Part shown: one piece after another, positions 1 through 6,338 of the stretch | How the letters are laid out: each line of letters opens with the position of its first letter | Position numbering within the stretch: the stretch's first letter is position 1 | Source: Proteobacteria bacterium UBA2996 | GTDB lineage: Bacteria; Pseudomonadota; Gammaproteobacteria; Arenicellales; UBA868 | DNA: 7,157 nucleotides | Reading direction: 5' to 3' | Assembly: GCA_002346525.1 (NCBI GenBank) | Contig: DDZY01000166.1 | Coordinates: forward strand, 518-7,674 | Made by a program: the position numbers and the translations under genes | The notes under the pieces: generated by a model | The model's database searches: none | What the model saw: only the letters and a program-made list of their open reading frames with translations | What the model was told of the DNA's origin: nothing

Positions 1-469
1 GTACCTCAATCTGCTGATGAAAAAACTCGGTAGCCCCTCCAGGTTGAGGCACTGAATTGAGATACCAAATGGCCACAAGCTGGCGCTGACTCAGCGGACC
101 GGGCCCGCTGTCGACGTGCCAACGATAAAACTCGCCGGGAGCACTGCGCTGCAGTTGGTAACCCATATCCTTGAAGGCGTTGCTCGAAAAGAAAGGGTGC
201 AACCCGCTTAGCAAAGACAGGCCGTGCTGCAGCGATTGCAGCAATCTTTCGTCAACATCACGCCACCACGACAGCCCCGTGATGCGAAGATCCGTGGAGC
301 GCTTTACGGTTTCGTCAATCATTGCACCGGGGCCCATTGCGCCCTCGCGATGCAGATCGGTCTCGGATTCAAACCGGTCTATCACCTGCTGGCAAAAATC
401 CGCATCCAGTGCGTTCGGTAGAGCGTAAACGAAACTGCCGGGCTGCAATTCTGAAAATGTATCCGACAT
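1..469 (-). CDS. 2-oxoglutarate/Fe(II)-dependent oxygenase, prolyl-4-hydroxylase-like (C-terminus outside window)
   Basis: The reading frame opens with ATG at 469 and stays open for 156 codons to the left edge, so the C-terminal part is missing. Seen: a KRSTDL segment at residues 57-62, then YRWHVD with the iron-binding HxD pair His118 and Asp120, then the strand WYLNSV (135-140) and GGATEF (144-149). This order is typical of the prolyl-4-hydroxylase-like double-stranded beta-helix fold. The distal iron-binding His and the 2-oxoglutarate-binding Arg/Lys would lie past the edge. There is no signal peptide, so a cytoplasmic enzyme is likely. The start is supported by a Shine-Dalgarno AGGGAG nine bases upstream, which overlaps the stop codon of the preceding hydrolase gene. 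The substrate is unknown: related bacterial enzymes act on proteins (for example EF-Tu proline) or small molecules. The fold assignment is fairly sure, the function is not. Confidence 0.82.
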   Translation of the reverse strand, partial: MSDTFSELQPGSFVYALPNALDADFCQQVIDRFESETDLHREGAMGPGAMIDETVKRSTDLRITGLSWWRDVDERLLQSLQHGLSLLSGLHPFFSSNAFKDMGYQLQRSAPGEFYRWHVDSGPGPLSQRQLVAIWYLNSVPQPGGATEFFHQQIEV

Positions 470-478
470 GCCGGATTT

Positions 479-484
479 CTCCCT
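479..484 (-). promoter_or_regulatory. Ribosome binding site of the oxygenase gene
   Basis: AGGGAG on the minus strand lies nine bases before the oxygenase ATG and shares bases with the TAG stop codon (485-483) of the hydrolase gene. This layout suggests that ribosomes finishing the hydrolase can restart on the oxygenase, so the two are probably made from one transcript. Confidence 0.65.
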
Positions 485-1310
485 AGCGATCCAGCACCCG
501 GTGGGTCAGAGCCGGAAACTGCTGGCGGCGCTGCGCCGCCTTGTCCCGGTCCAGGTGCGCAAAGATGACACCTGGGCCACCGGCACATTCAGCCACGATC
601 CCTCCCCAGGGATCAATGATCAAGCTATGACCAAAAGTCTTCCGGCCGCTGGTGTGCTCACCCACCTGGGCCGGCGCAATAACCCATGCCAGGTTTTCAA
701 TCGCACGGGCCCGCAACAAAGTGTGCCAATGCGCCTGTCCGGTTGGGACCGTAAAGGCAGATGGAATCGAGAAAAGCTCAGCGCCGGCGGTGGCCAGGTG
801 TCGATACAGTTCCGGAAAGCGCAAGTCATAACAGATCGTGATTCCCAACGTCAGACCCAGCGCATCAAGCGCCAGCGGCACGTTCCCCGGCGCGATATGT
901 CGCGACTCACAGTAGGATTCGCTGCTGGAGACACTCACGTCAAAGAGATGGATCTTGTCATAACGGCCGATACGCCGGCCCTGGTCGTCAAAAACAAGGC
1001 AGGTGTTGGTCACACGGCCATCGGGAGCAGGAAGCGGTGTAGATCCCCCGATAATCACCGCACCATGGTCGCGTGCTGCAGCACTCAACATGGCTTCGAC
1101 TTCGCTGACCCGCTCGGCCGCGGCCTGGCGCTGGTGTTCGGTTTCAGACATCAATGAAAAGTTTTCGGGCAAAGCGATCATGTCGGCCCCGCCCGCTGAT
1201 GCCTGATCGATAAAGGTGCGGGCCGTCTCAAGGTTCTCTTCCAGCACTGAGGTTGACGTCATCTGTACCGCAGCCAGGGTGAGAACGTTTTTGGCAGTAT
1301 CCTTGTCCAT
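483..1310 (-). CDS. Carbon-nitrogen hydrolase, Nit1/Nit2 family (probable deaminated glutathione amidase)
   Basis: This 275-residue protein covers the whole nitrilase-superfamily fold. Catalytic residues visible: Glu49 in ALPENFSLM, Lys119 in YDKIHLFDV, Glu135 in CESRHIAPG and the nucleophile Cys160 in ICYDLRFPELYR. The segments SAFTVPTGQAHW (184-195), RARAIEN and FGHSLIIDPWG are typical of the Nit1/Nit2 branch, whose best-known activity is hydrolysis of deaminated glutathione (metabolite repair); a related omega-amidase activity is possible. His196 replaces the Glu usually found in the AHWE motif. I chose ATG at 1310, where the family-like N-terminus begins (LTLAAVQM at 10-17). A TTG at 1370 would add 20 charged residues that do not resemble the family. 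The ribosome site for 1310 is only fair: AGGGGA with a 13-base spacer. In many gammaproteobacteria this gene follows yhdP and precedes tldD; here it follows rng and precedes an oxygenase. Confidence 0.9.
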   Translation of the reverse strand: MDKDTAKNVLTLAAVQMTSTSVLEENLETARTFIDQASAGGADMIALPENFSLMSETEHQRQAAAERVSEVEAMLSAAARDHGAVIIGGSTPLPAPDGRVTNTCLVFDDQGRRIGRYDKIHLFDVSVSSSESYCESRHIAPGNVPLALDALGLTLGITICYDLRFPELYRHLATAGAELFSIPSAFTVPTGQAHWHTLLRARAIENLAWVIAPAQVGEHTSGRKTFGHSLIIDPWGGIVAECAGGPGVIFAHLDRDKAAQRRQQFPALTHRVLDR

Positions 1311-1352
1311 CTTTTTGGTCGCGTCCCCTGATTGGATTGAATTACGCTCACG

Positions 1353-1410
1353 ACCACCAGGCCGGCGCAAGCAGTGCGGGATGCTCTGCGCCCCAGCGCC
1401 CGGCAGTGGT
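1353..1410 (-). repeat. Imperfect inverted repeat in the rng-hydrolase gap
   Basis: On the minus strand the arm at 1410-1396 (ACCACTGCCGGGCGC) can pair with the arm at 1368-1353 (GCGCCGGCCTGGTGGT). By eye this gives 13 base pairs: three blocks, with one bulged G (1401) and a small internal loop (T1405 opposite 1360-1358). The 27-base loop can form a further 4-bp stem, GCAG (1389-1386) with CTGC (1374-1371). It fills about half of the only intergenic space in the window. No run of T follows on either strand, so it does not read as an intrinsic terminator. It could be an mRNA-stabilising or REP-like element, or chance in GC-rich DNA. Confidence 0.4.
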
Positions 1411-1419
1411 GCGTAGGTG

Positions 1420-2931
1420 CTACATCAACACCACGTCGTAACTTTCCTGGTTTTGCGTCGGCTCGACCTGCAGATGGATTGGCTTGCCGATAAATTCCTG
1501 CAAATCCGCCAGGCCCGTGGACTCTTCATCAAGCAACATATCGATAACGGTCTGTGATGCCATCACCAGATACCCTTTAGCCTCAAACGCTCGCGCCTCA
1601 CGCAGGATCTCGCGGAAAATCTCGTAGCACAGTGTTTGTGCTGTTTTTTGTGTCCCCCGTCCCTGGCAATGCGGACAGGTTTCGGTCATGCCCCGCTCCA
1701 GACTTTCACGGGTACGTTTACGCGTCACCTCCACCAGGCCCAGCACCGACATGTCTGCGATGTGACAGCGGGTCCGATCGCGCGCCAGGGCACGCTCAAA
1801 TGCATCCATCAATTGGCGGCGGTGGTCTTCATCTTCCATATCGATGAAGTCCACGATAATGATGCCGCCGATATTCCGAAGCCGCAGTTGCCGGGCAATG
1901 GCCTGTGCGGCCTCCATGTTGGTCTTGAACAGCGTCTCTTCCAGATTTCGTTTGCCGACAAATCGACCGGTATTGACGTCCACCGTGGTCATGGCCTCGG
2001 TCTGATCAAACACCAGCGAACCGCCCGATTTGAGATCCACCGTACGGTTCAGTGCGCGGTGGATTTCATCCTCAATGGAATAAAGATCAAAAATTGGCCG
2101 CTCACCGGGATACACCTCAATACTGTCAGTCAGCTGAGGCATCAGATCCACAGCGAACTGGTGCATCAGCGCATAGGTTTCCCGGGAATCCACCCGAATC
2201 TTCTCCACATCATCGCGTGCCAGATCCCGGATCACCCGAAGCGATAGCGGCAGGTCAGCATGAATGAGGTCACCCGCACGCGCGGCCGCAATCTTGCGCT
2301 CTATCTGTTGCCAACTGCGATGCAGGAACTCGAGATCGGCCTCGAAGTTAACGCTGTGCTGTGAGTCCGCTGCCGTACGGACAATAAAGCCCGCCTGCAT
2401 TGGGTGCTCCTGCAACGCGGTATCCAGCGCCTGAAGCAGCCGATCCCGTTCGTCCACATCCTGAATCCGCTGCGAGATACCGCGATGTTCGGACCCGGGC
2501 AGCAATACCAGATAACGGGAGGGAATGGAGAGTTGGGTTGTTAGACGGGCGCCTTTGCTGCCGATCGGATCCTTGGCCACCTGAACCACGATCTCCTGTC
2601 CCTCAGAGACCAATTCGGTGATATCGGGTCTGGGCGGAGCCGTGTTCGGCTCGGCAGTCTCCTGACCCGTGGCCTCCTCCGGGGCGTCCGGCGAGACGGT
2701 GCGGTGTGGCACCATATCGGCCGCGTGCAGAAATGCCGTGCGCTCAAGACCCAGATCCACAAAAGCGGCCTGCATACCCGGCAGGACCCGAACCACTTTT
2801 CCTTTGTAAATGTTGGCAACGATGCCGCGGCTACGGCTTCGCTCAATGTGCAACTCCTGCAGACCACCGTTTTGCACCACGGCGACCCGTGTCTCCTGCG
2901 GCGTGACATTCACCAGCAATTCTTCACTCAT
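1420..2931 (-). CDS. rng: Ribonuclease G
   Basis: RNase G is an endoribonuclease of the RNase E/G family that matures the 5' end of 16S rRNA and takes part in mRNA decay. The 503-residue protein is close to the E. coli enzyme (489) and collinear with it. It begins MSEELLVNVTPQETRVAV; an S1 RNA-binding region follows (from about 36, IVANIYKGKVVRVLPGMQAAFVD). Then come the 5'-sensor/RNase H-like part, the catalytic Mg-binding Asp318 (TTVDVNTG) and Asp361 (IIVDFIDM), the zinc-link CPHC (419-422) and a C-terminal domain ending SYDVVLM. It lacks the long RNase E scaffold tail. Residues 79-102 are a slightly expanded acidic, Pro-rich loop inside the S1 region. The start at 2931 is set by a strong Shine-Dalgarno nine bases upstream. 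A longer frame to 2994 would add residues absent from the family. The start overlaps the end of maf by 8 bases. Confidence 0.97.
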   Translation of the reverse strand: MSEELLVNVTPQETRVAVVQNGGLQELHIERSRSRGIVANIYKGKVVRVLPGMQAAFVDLGLERTAFLHAADMVPHRTVSPDAPEEATGQETAEPNTAPPRPDITELVSEGQEIVVQVAKDPIGSKGARLTTQLSIPSRYLVLLPGSEHRGISQRIQDVDERDRLLQALDTALQEHPMQAGFIVRTAADSQHSVNFEADLEFLHRSWQQIERKIAAARAGDLIHADLPLSLRVIRDLARDDVEKIRVDSRETYALMHQFAVDLMPQLTDSIEVYPGERPIFDLYSIEDEIHRALNRTVDLKSGGSLVFDQTEAMTTVDVNTGRFVGKRNLEETLFKTNMEAAQAIARQLRLRNIGGIIIVDFIDMEDEDHRRQLMDAFERALARDRTRCHIADMSVLGLVEVTRKRTRESLERGMTETCPHCQGRGTQKTAQTLCYEIFREILREARAFEAKGYLVMASQTVIDMLLDEESTGLADLQEFIGKPIHLQVEPTQNQESYDVVLM

Positions 2932-3532
2932 TGCACCTATCCTCCTTCCAACCCGGATGGATTCCCGCCAACGCCAGAAGCACCGTGGTCTCATACAGGG
3001 GCAAACCCATCACGGCTGAGTAACTCCCAGACAAAGACGCCACAAACGATCCGCCAAAACCCTGGATCCCGTAGGCTCCGGCCTTGTCGTAGGGTTCCGG
3101 GGTATCGCAGTAGGCACGGATGACATCTTCCGACAAGCGACAGAATGTTACCGCACTTGTCACTCGTCGTGACTCGCGCCAGTCTCCTCGGGCAACGGTC
3201 ACGGCCGTAACAACCTCGTGACTGCGCCCGGAAAGGCACTGCAACATTCCGAAGGCATCAGCGTCATCTGTCGGCTTGCCCAGAATGGTGTCGTCAAGCA
3301 CCACCACCGTATCCGATCCCAGGCAGACGGGGTGCTCACCATCCGCAGCCGCGGCCCGCACCGCAGCTGCGGCTTTTTTAGCGCTCAGGCGCTCGGTGAG
3401 GTCAGCTGGTCGCTCATCCGGTACGGCTGACTCGTCAACTTTGGGCTCGTAGGTCCAGAAATCAAAACCGGCCTGCCGTAACAGTTCGGCGCGGCGCGGC
3501 GACTGCGACGCAAGACAGAGTCCTCGCTTCAT
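2924..3532 (-). CDS. maf: Maf family nucleotide pyrophosphatase, YhdE type (dTTP/UTP pyrophosphatase)
   Basis: This family hydrolyses dTTP, UTP and modified pyrimidine nucleotides to monophosphates, acting in the cytoplasm in nucleotide-pool cleaning and linked to division arrest. The 202-residue protein shows the hallmark SQSPRRAELL (9-18), the catalytic Asp74 in GSDTVV, KPTD (86-89), HEVVTAV (105-111) and DKAGAYGIQG (149-158) with Lys150 and Gln157. The DKAGAY-IQG form is that of YhdE rather than YceF. The ATG at 3532 shares ATGA with the rlmH stop codon, and no clear Shine-Dalgarno precedes it, so translation probably depends on ribosomes ending rlmH. The open frame continues upstream to 3739, but that part lies inside rlmH and carries no family similarity. 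maf directly before rng is a conserved pairing in gammaproteobacteria. Confidence 0.96.
   Translation of the reverse strand: MKRGLCLASQSPRRAELLRQAGFDFWTYEPKVDESAVPDERPADLTERLSAKKAAAAVRAAAADGEHPVCLGSDTVVVLDDTILGKPTDDADAFGMLQCLSGRSHEVVTAVTVARGDWRESRRVTSAVTFCRLSEDVIRAYCDTPEPYDKAGAYGIQGFGGSFVASLSGSYSAVMGLPLYETTVLLALAGIHPGWKEDRCNE
2941..2947 (-). promoter_or_regulatory. Strong ribosome binding site of rng
   Basis: AAGGAGG on the minus strand lies nine bases before the rng ATG at 2931, inside the last codons of maf. It is the best Shine-Dalgarno in the window. It decides the rng start and suggests that rng is translated more strongly than the weakly signalled genes before it. Confidence 0.8.
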
Positions 3533-4011
3533 GATACCCGGCCCGACCGGTGATAAGGCATTCCGCGGGAAATCGCATAGGCACGATACAGTTGCTCGGC
3601 AATAACGATGCGAACCAAAGGATGAGCCAGGGTAAGCGGCGACAGTGACCAGCACTGATCGACGGATGTCAGTACTTCGTCTGATAAACCGTCCGGTCCC
3701 CCGACGATTAGCGCGACATCGCGGCCAAAGGTCATCCATTTCTCCAACTGCCCCGCCAATGACTCGGAATCGTAACTGCGGCCGGATTGGTCCAGGGCAA
3801 TCCGGTAGGCACCGGACGGCGCGGCCTGCAAAAGCCGGATCCCTTCCTCGCGCACAATGCGGGAGAGATCCGGGTTCTGGCCTCGGCGGGGCGTATCGAC
3901 TTCGATCAGTTCAAGCTGTACGCCCGAGCGCAAGCGCTGTGCATACTCACTGAAACCATCGCTGATCCACGGCGGCATTCGTCTGCCGATGGCCACCAGA
4001 TGGATTCGCAC
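3529..4011 (-). CDS. rlmH: 23S rRNA (pseudouridine1915-N3)-methyltransferase
   Basis: RlmH is a SPOUT-class methyltransferase that uses S-adenosylmethionine to methylate pseudouridine 1915 in helix 69 of 23S rRNA on assembled 70S ribosomes. The 160-residue protein (E. coli 155) begins MRIHLVAIG. It carries the cofactor-binding knot motif IVGGPDGLS (102-110), followed by SLSPLTLAHPLVRIVIAEQLYRA in two adjoining pieces (122-144) and PYHR (152-155). A five-residue tail, SGRVS, follows PYHR; in E. coli the protein ends almost at this point. The start is GTG at 4011, four bases after the rsfS stop, with AAGG eight bases upstream inside rsfS. The stop overlaps the maf start (ATGA). Its position between rsfS and maf supports the assignment. 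Confidence 0.97.
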   Translation of the reverse strand: MRIHLVAIGRRMPPWISDGFSEYAQRLRSGVQLELIEVDTPRRGQNPDLSRIVREEGIRLLQAAPSGAYRIALDQSGRSYDSESLAGQLEKWMTFGRDVALIVGGPDGLSDEVLTSVDQCWSLSPLTLAHPLVRIVIAEQLYRAYAISRGMPYHRSGRVS

Positions 4012-4015
4012 GGTG

Positions 4016-4402
4016 TCAGCCTTCGCCCTGGCGCTCTCTTGCCTGTGTCACTTGCGCGCCCAGACGCTCATTCCAAAGGCCTTCCAAATCATAGAACTCC
4101 CGTGTGGCCGGAAGCATCAGATGCACAATCAGGTCACCAAAATCCAGCAAAACCCATTCGCCGTCACTTTCTCCCTCCACCCCTGATGGCTTAACACCGT
4201 GCCGCACACCGGCCGCGCGTAATCGCTCGGCGAGCGCCAGCACATGGCGGCTGGATGTGCCGCTGGCAACGACCATCCAATCTGCAATCTGGGTAAGCGA
4301 TCGGATATCAAGTTCGAGAATGTCCACGGCCCTGGCGTCGTCCAGTTCATCAACGATCCAACGCCTTACCGTATCCAGTTCAGTCTCGGGTGTTTTTTCC
4401 AT
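4016..4402 (-). CDS. rsfS: Ribosomal silencing factor RsfS
   Basis: RsfS (formerly YbeB/Iojap) binds ribosomal protein uL14 and blocks joining of the 30S and 50S subunits when nutrients are short. From the chosen ATG at 4402 the protein has 128 residues (E. coli 105). The family core is intact: LDIRSLTQIADWMVVASGTSSRH, then GVEGESDGEWVLLDFGDLIVHLM and FYDLEGLW (given in separate runs in the protein). It has a short N-terminal extension and about 18 extra hydrophilic residues after GLW. A second ATG at 4411 would add Met-Ser-Phe. The Shine-Dalgarno AAGGA at 4418-4414 is only 2 bases from that ATG but 11 from the one at 4402, so 4402 is preferred; many annotations might still take 4411. Either start lies inside the end of nadD (overlap of 23 or 32 bases). 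Confidence 0.95.
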   Translation of the reverse strand: MEKTPETELDTVRRWIVDELDDARAVDILELDIRSLTQIADWMVVASGTSSRHVLALAERLRAAGVRHGVKPSGVEGESDGEWVLLDFGDLIVHLMLPATREFYDLEGLWNERLGAQVTQARERQGEG

Positions 4403-5057
4403 AAAGCTCATGTTCCTTGATATAACCTGCCACCGCAGCGGGGACCTTGGCCTCTACCGACCTGCCGTGCATCAGGTCTGCCCTGATGTCGGCGGCCGCG
4501 ACGTTGATCGGGGGAATCTCCACAAATCGAATCCAGCCGCCGGACGCTGGGACGGGACAGTGCGGGTCGCACTGGACGTCGCGCCACCATTGCGGCAGAG
4601 GTTCGGGCAACGACCAACCGGGCCTGCGCATCACCGCGATGCCGCCAAGCGCCAACACCTCCTGCCACCGATGCCATTGCGTCAACCCTAACGCCGCATC
4701 CAAACCCAACGCAAGGCACAAAGGGTGATCCGGATATTCTGCTTTGAGTTCCTCAAGACTGAGTACCGTATAGGAGGGCCCTGAACGATTGAGCTCGCGG
4801 GTATCGATAACGCAATCCGGTTCACCCGCCAGTGCGAGTTGCAGCATTGCCAATCGGTGCGCTGCACTGGCAGCGGGTTGTGGACGATGCGGTGGTTCAC
4901 CAGCGGGCAGCCAGATTACCGTCTCGACATGAAGGGCATCACGAAGCGCCGAAACGGCACCCAGATGCCCCAGGTGGACCGGGTCAAAGGTGCCGCCGAA
5001 CACCAACAGCGGTGGATTGGCCTGCTCAGGCGACAAGCGGATAGCAGCTGCGCTCAA
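4380..5057 (-). CDS. nadD: Nicotinate-nucleotide adenylyltransferase
   Basis: NadD joins nicotinate mononucleotide and ATP into deamido-NAD, the step shared by de novo and salvage NAD synthesis. The protein is 225 residues from TTG at 5057 (E. coli 213). Seen: the nucleotidylyltransferase signature GGTFDPVHLGH (21-31) with the HxGH pair, PPHRPQP (55-61), GPSYTVLSLEEL (93-104), LGLDAALGLTQWHRWQE (117-133) and RRPG (144-147). The C-terminal motif usually written ISSTxIR reads NVAAADIR here (185-192), so the Ser/Thr positions are Ala. The TTG start shares TTGA with the proA stop and is directly preceded by a small inverted repeat, GAACG-ATC-CGTTC (5070-5058), inside the proA end. A weak GGA is the only ribosome-binding hint. 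A later in-frame TTG at 5036 is an alternative that keeps all motifs. The proA-nadD-rsfS-rlmH order is widely conserved. Confidence 0.95.
   Translation of the reverse strand: MSAAAIRLSPEQANPPLLVFGGTFDPVHLGHLGAVSALRDALHVETVIWLPAGEPPHRPQPAASAAHRLAMLQLALAGEPDCVIDTRELNRSGPSYTVLSLEELKAEYPDHPLCLALGLDAALGLTQWHRWQEVLALGGIAVMRRPGWSLPEPLPQWWRDVQCDPHCPVPASGGWIRFVEIPPINVAAADIRADLMHGRSVEAKVPAAVAGYIKEHELYGKNTRD
4414..4418 (-). promoter_or_regulatory. Ribosome binding site deciding the rsfS start
   Basis: AAGGA on the minus strand lies inside the last codons of nadD. Its spacer is 2 bases to the ATG at 4411 and 11 bases to the ATG at 4402. The first is too short for normal pairing, the second is long but usable. 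It therefore favours the downstream start. Confidence 0.5.
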
Positions 5058-6337
5058 GAACGGATCGTTCCGTCGCCATAGACGATGTACTTTTGAATCG
5101 TGAGGCCCTCAAGCCCCACCGGCCCACGTACATGGAGTTTGTCCGTACTGATCCCAATTTCGGCTCCGAGCCCATATTCGAAACCATCAGCGAACTGCGT
5201 TGAGGCATTCACCATCACTGAACTGGAATCCACTTCCCGAACAAACCGTTGGCTGCGTGACAGATCGTTGGTCACGATAGCGTCCGTGTGTCCCGAACCG
5301 TAACGGCCGATATGCGCGATGGCCTCATCCAGACTATCGACGATCCGTACCGCCAGAACCGGTGCGAGATACTCTGTCTCCCAGTCCGATTCGGTAGCGC
5401 CAGTGCACTCGGGGACAATCTCACGGGTCCGGCCGCATCCGCGCAGTTCGACGCCGGCCTCCCGGTAGCGGGGCACCAGCCGCTCAAGTACCCCAGCAGC
5501 GACAGAGCTCGCCAACAGTAGGGTTTCCATCGCGCCACAGACGCCATAGCGCCGGCATTTGGCGTTAAAGGCGATCTCGACGGCCTTATCGAGATCAGCG
5601 TCGTCATCGACAAAAACATGGCAGTTGCCGTCTAAGTGACGGATCACCGGCACCTGCGATTCTGCACTGACTTTCTCGATAAGTCCCCGGCCGCCGCGCG
5701 GCACGATGACATCAAGATAGTGGGGGCTATCCAGCATCGCGCTCACGGCTGCTCGATCGGTGGTTTTCAGTACCTGGATGACGCCCTGCGGCAAACCGGC
5801 ATCCGCAAGGCCCCTCGCAAGGCAGTCACCAATCGCGCCGTTTGAATGGAGCGCCTCAGAACCCCCGCGTAGGATCGCCGCATTGCCCGACTTCAGACAA
5901 AGTCCGGCGGCATCCGCGGTGACATTGGGGCGGGATTCATAAATGATACCGATCACCCCCAACGGTACCCGCATCCGACCTACCGTAATCCCGGAGGGCC
6001 TTGGATTCATATCGCTGATCTCACCTACCGGATCGGGCAGCGACGCGATCTGATGCAATCCCTCAGCCATCGCACTAACGCGTTCTGGCGTCAGTTCAAG
6101 ACGGTCCAACAGCGCTGAGGAAAGCCCTGTCCTGTTGGCTGCCTCAAGATCGGCCGCATTGGATTCAAGGATCCGATCCCGGTCGTTTTCGATCCGCTGC
6201 GCCATCGCCTGAAGTGCCCTGTTCTTCGTGCCGGTAGGGGCGCGCGCAATCACCTGGGCAGCATCGCGGGCTTCTTGCCCGGTCGTGTCCATCGACTCGC
6301 GGATTTCCTGAGGTATCGAAACTACTTTACTCATCAT
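5054..6337 (-). CDS. proA: Glutamate-5-semialdehyde dehydrogenase (gamma-glutamyl phosphate reductase)
   Basis: ProA reduces gamma-glutamyl phosphate with NADPH to glutamate-5-semialdehyde, the second step of proline synthesis. The 427-residue protein (E. coli 417) is full length. It shows RVPLGVIGIIYESRPNVT (123-140), the nucleotide-binding stretch CLKSGNAAILRGGSEA (147-162), IVPRGGRGLI (211-220), PVIRHLDGNCHVFVD (230-244), the catalytic Cys267 in YGVCGAMETLLL and the C-terminal STQFADGFEYGLGAEIGIST (379-398). A second Cys at 261 sits close to the nucleophile. Two adjacent ATG codons (6337 and 6334) follow the holA stop after one base. Either could start it, and no strong Shine-Dalgarno is seen, so coupling to holA is likely. 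The partner proB is not in the window. Confidence 0.97.
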   Translation of the reverse strand: MMSKVVSIPQEIRESMDTTGQEARDAAQVIARAPTGTKNRALQAMAQRIENDRDRILESNAADLEAANRTGLSSALLDRLELTPERVSAMAEGLHQIASLPDPVGEISDMNPRPSGITVGRMRVPLGVIGIIYESRPNVTADAAGLCLKSGNAAILRGGSEALHSNGAIGDCLARGLADAGLPQGVIQVLKTTDRAAVSAMLDSPHYLDVIVPRGGRGLIEKVSAESQVPVIRHLDGNCHVFVDDDADLDKAVEIAFNAKCRRYGVCGAMETLLLASSVAAGVLERLVPRYREAGVELRGCGRTREIVPECTGATESDWETEYLAPVLAVRIVDSLDEAIAHIGRYGSGHTDAIVTNDLSRSQRFVREVDSSSVMVNASTQFADGFEYGLGAEIGISTDKLHVRGPVGLEGLTIQKYIVYGDGTIRS

Positions 6338-6338
6338 T

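Noticed and set aside
468..1157. 229-codon plus-strand open frame opposite the hydrolase
   Set aside because: It is antisense to a clear enzyme gene, has no recognisable domain and an odd composition, and is explained by codon bias of the opposite strand.
1311..1370. Upstream TTG start adding 20 residues to the hydrolase
   Set aside because: The extension is charged and unlike the family, and lies over the inverted repeat region. The ATG at 1310 gives a family-like N-terminus.
1311..1419. Intrinsic terminator or promoter in the rng-hydrolase gap
   Set aside because: The hairpin has no following T-run on either strand. The best -10-like hexamer (TTCAAT) has no acceptable -35 at normal spacing, so neither can be supported.
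1636..2247. 203-codon plus-strand open frame opposite rng
   Set aside because: Antisense to the conserved catalytic region of RNase G, rich in His, Gln and Pro, and without any family motif.
2932..2994. Upstream extension of rng by 21 codons
   Set aside because: It lies inside maf, is unlike RNase G N-termini, and would ignore the strong ribosome binding site at 2947-2941.
3533..3739. Upstream extension of the maf frame by 69 codons
   Set aside because: It lies wholly inside rlmH and reads as Arg/Cys-rich shadow. The family N-terminus begins at the ATG at 3532.
4104..4691. 195-codon plus-strand open frame opposite rsfS and nadD
   Set aside because: It spans two well-supported genes in antisense, shows no motif, and has Ser/Arg-rich shadow composition.
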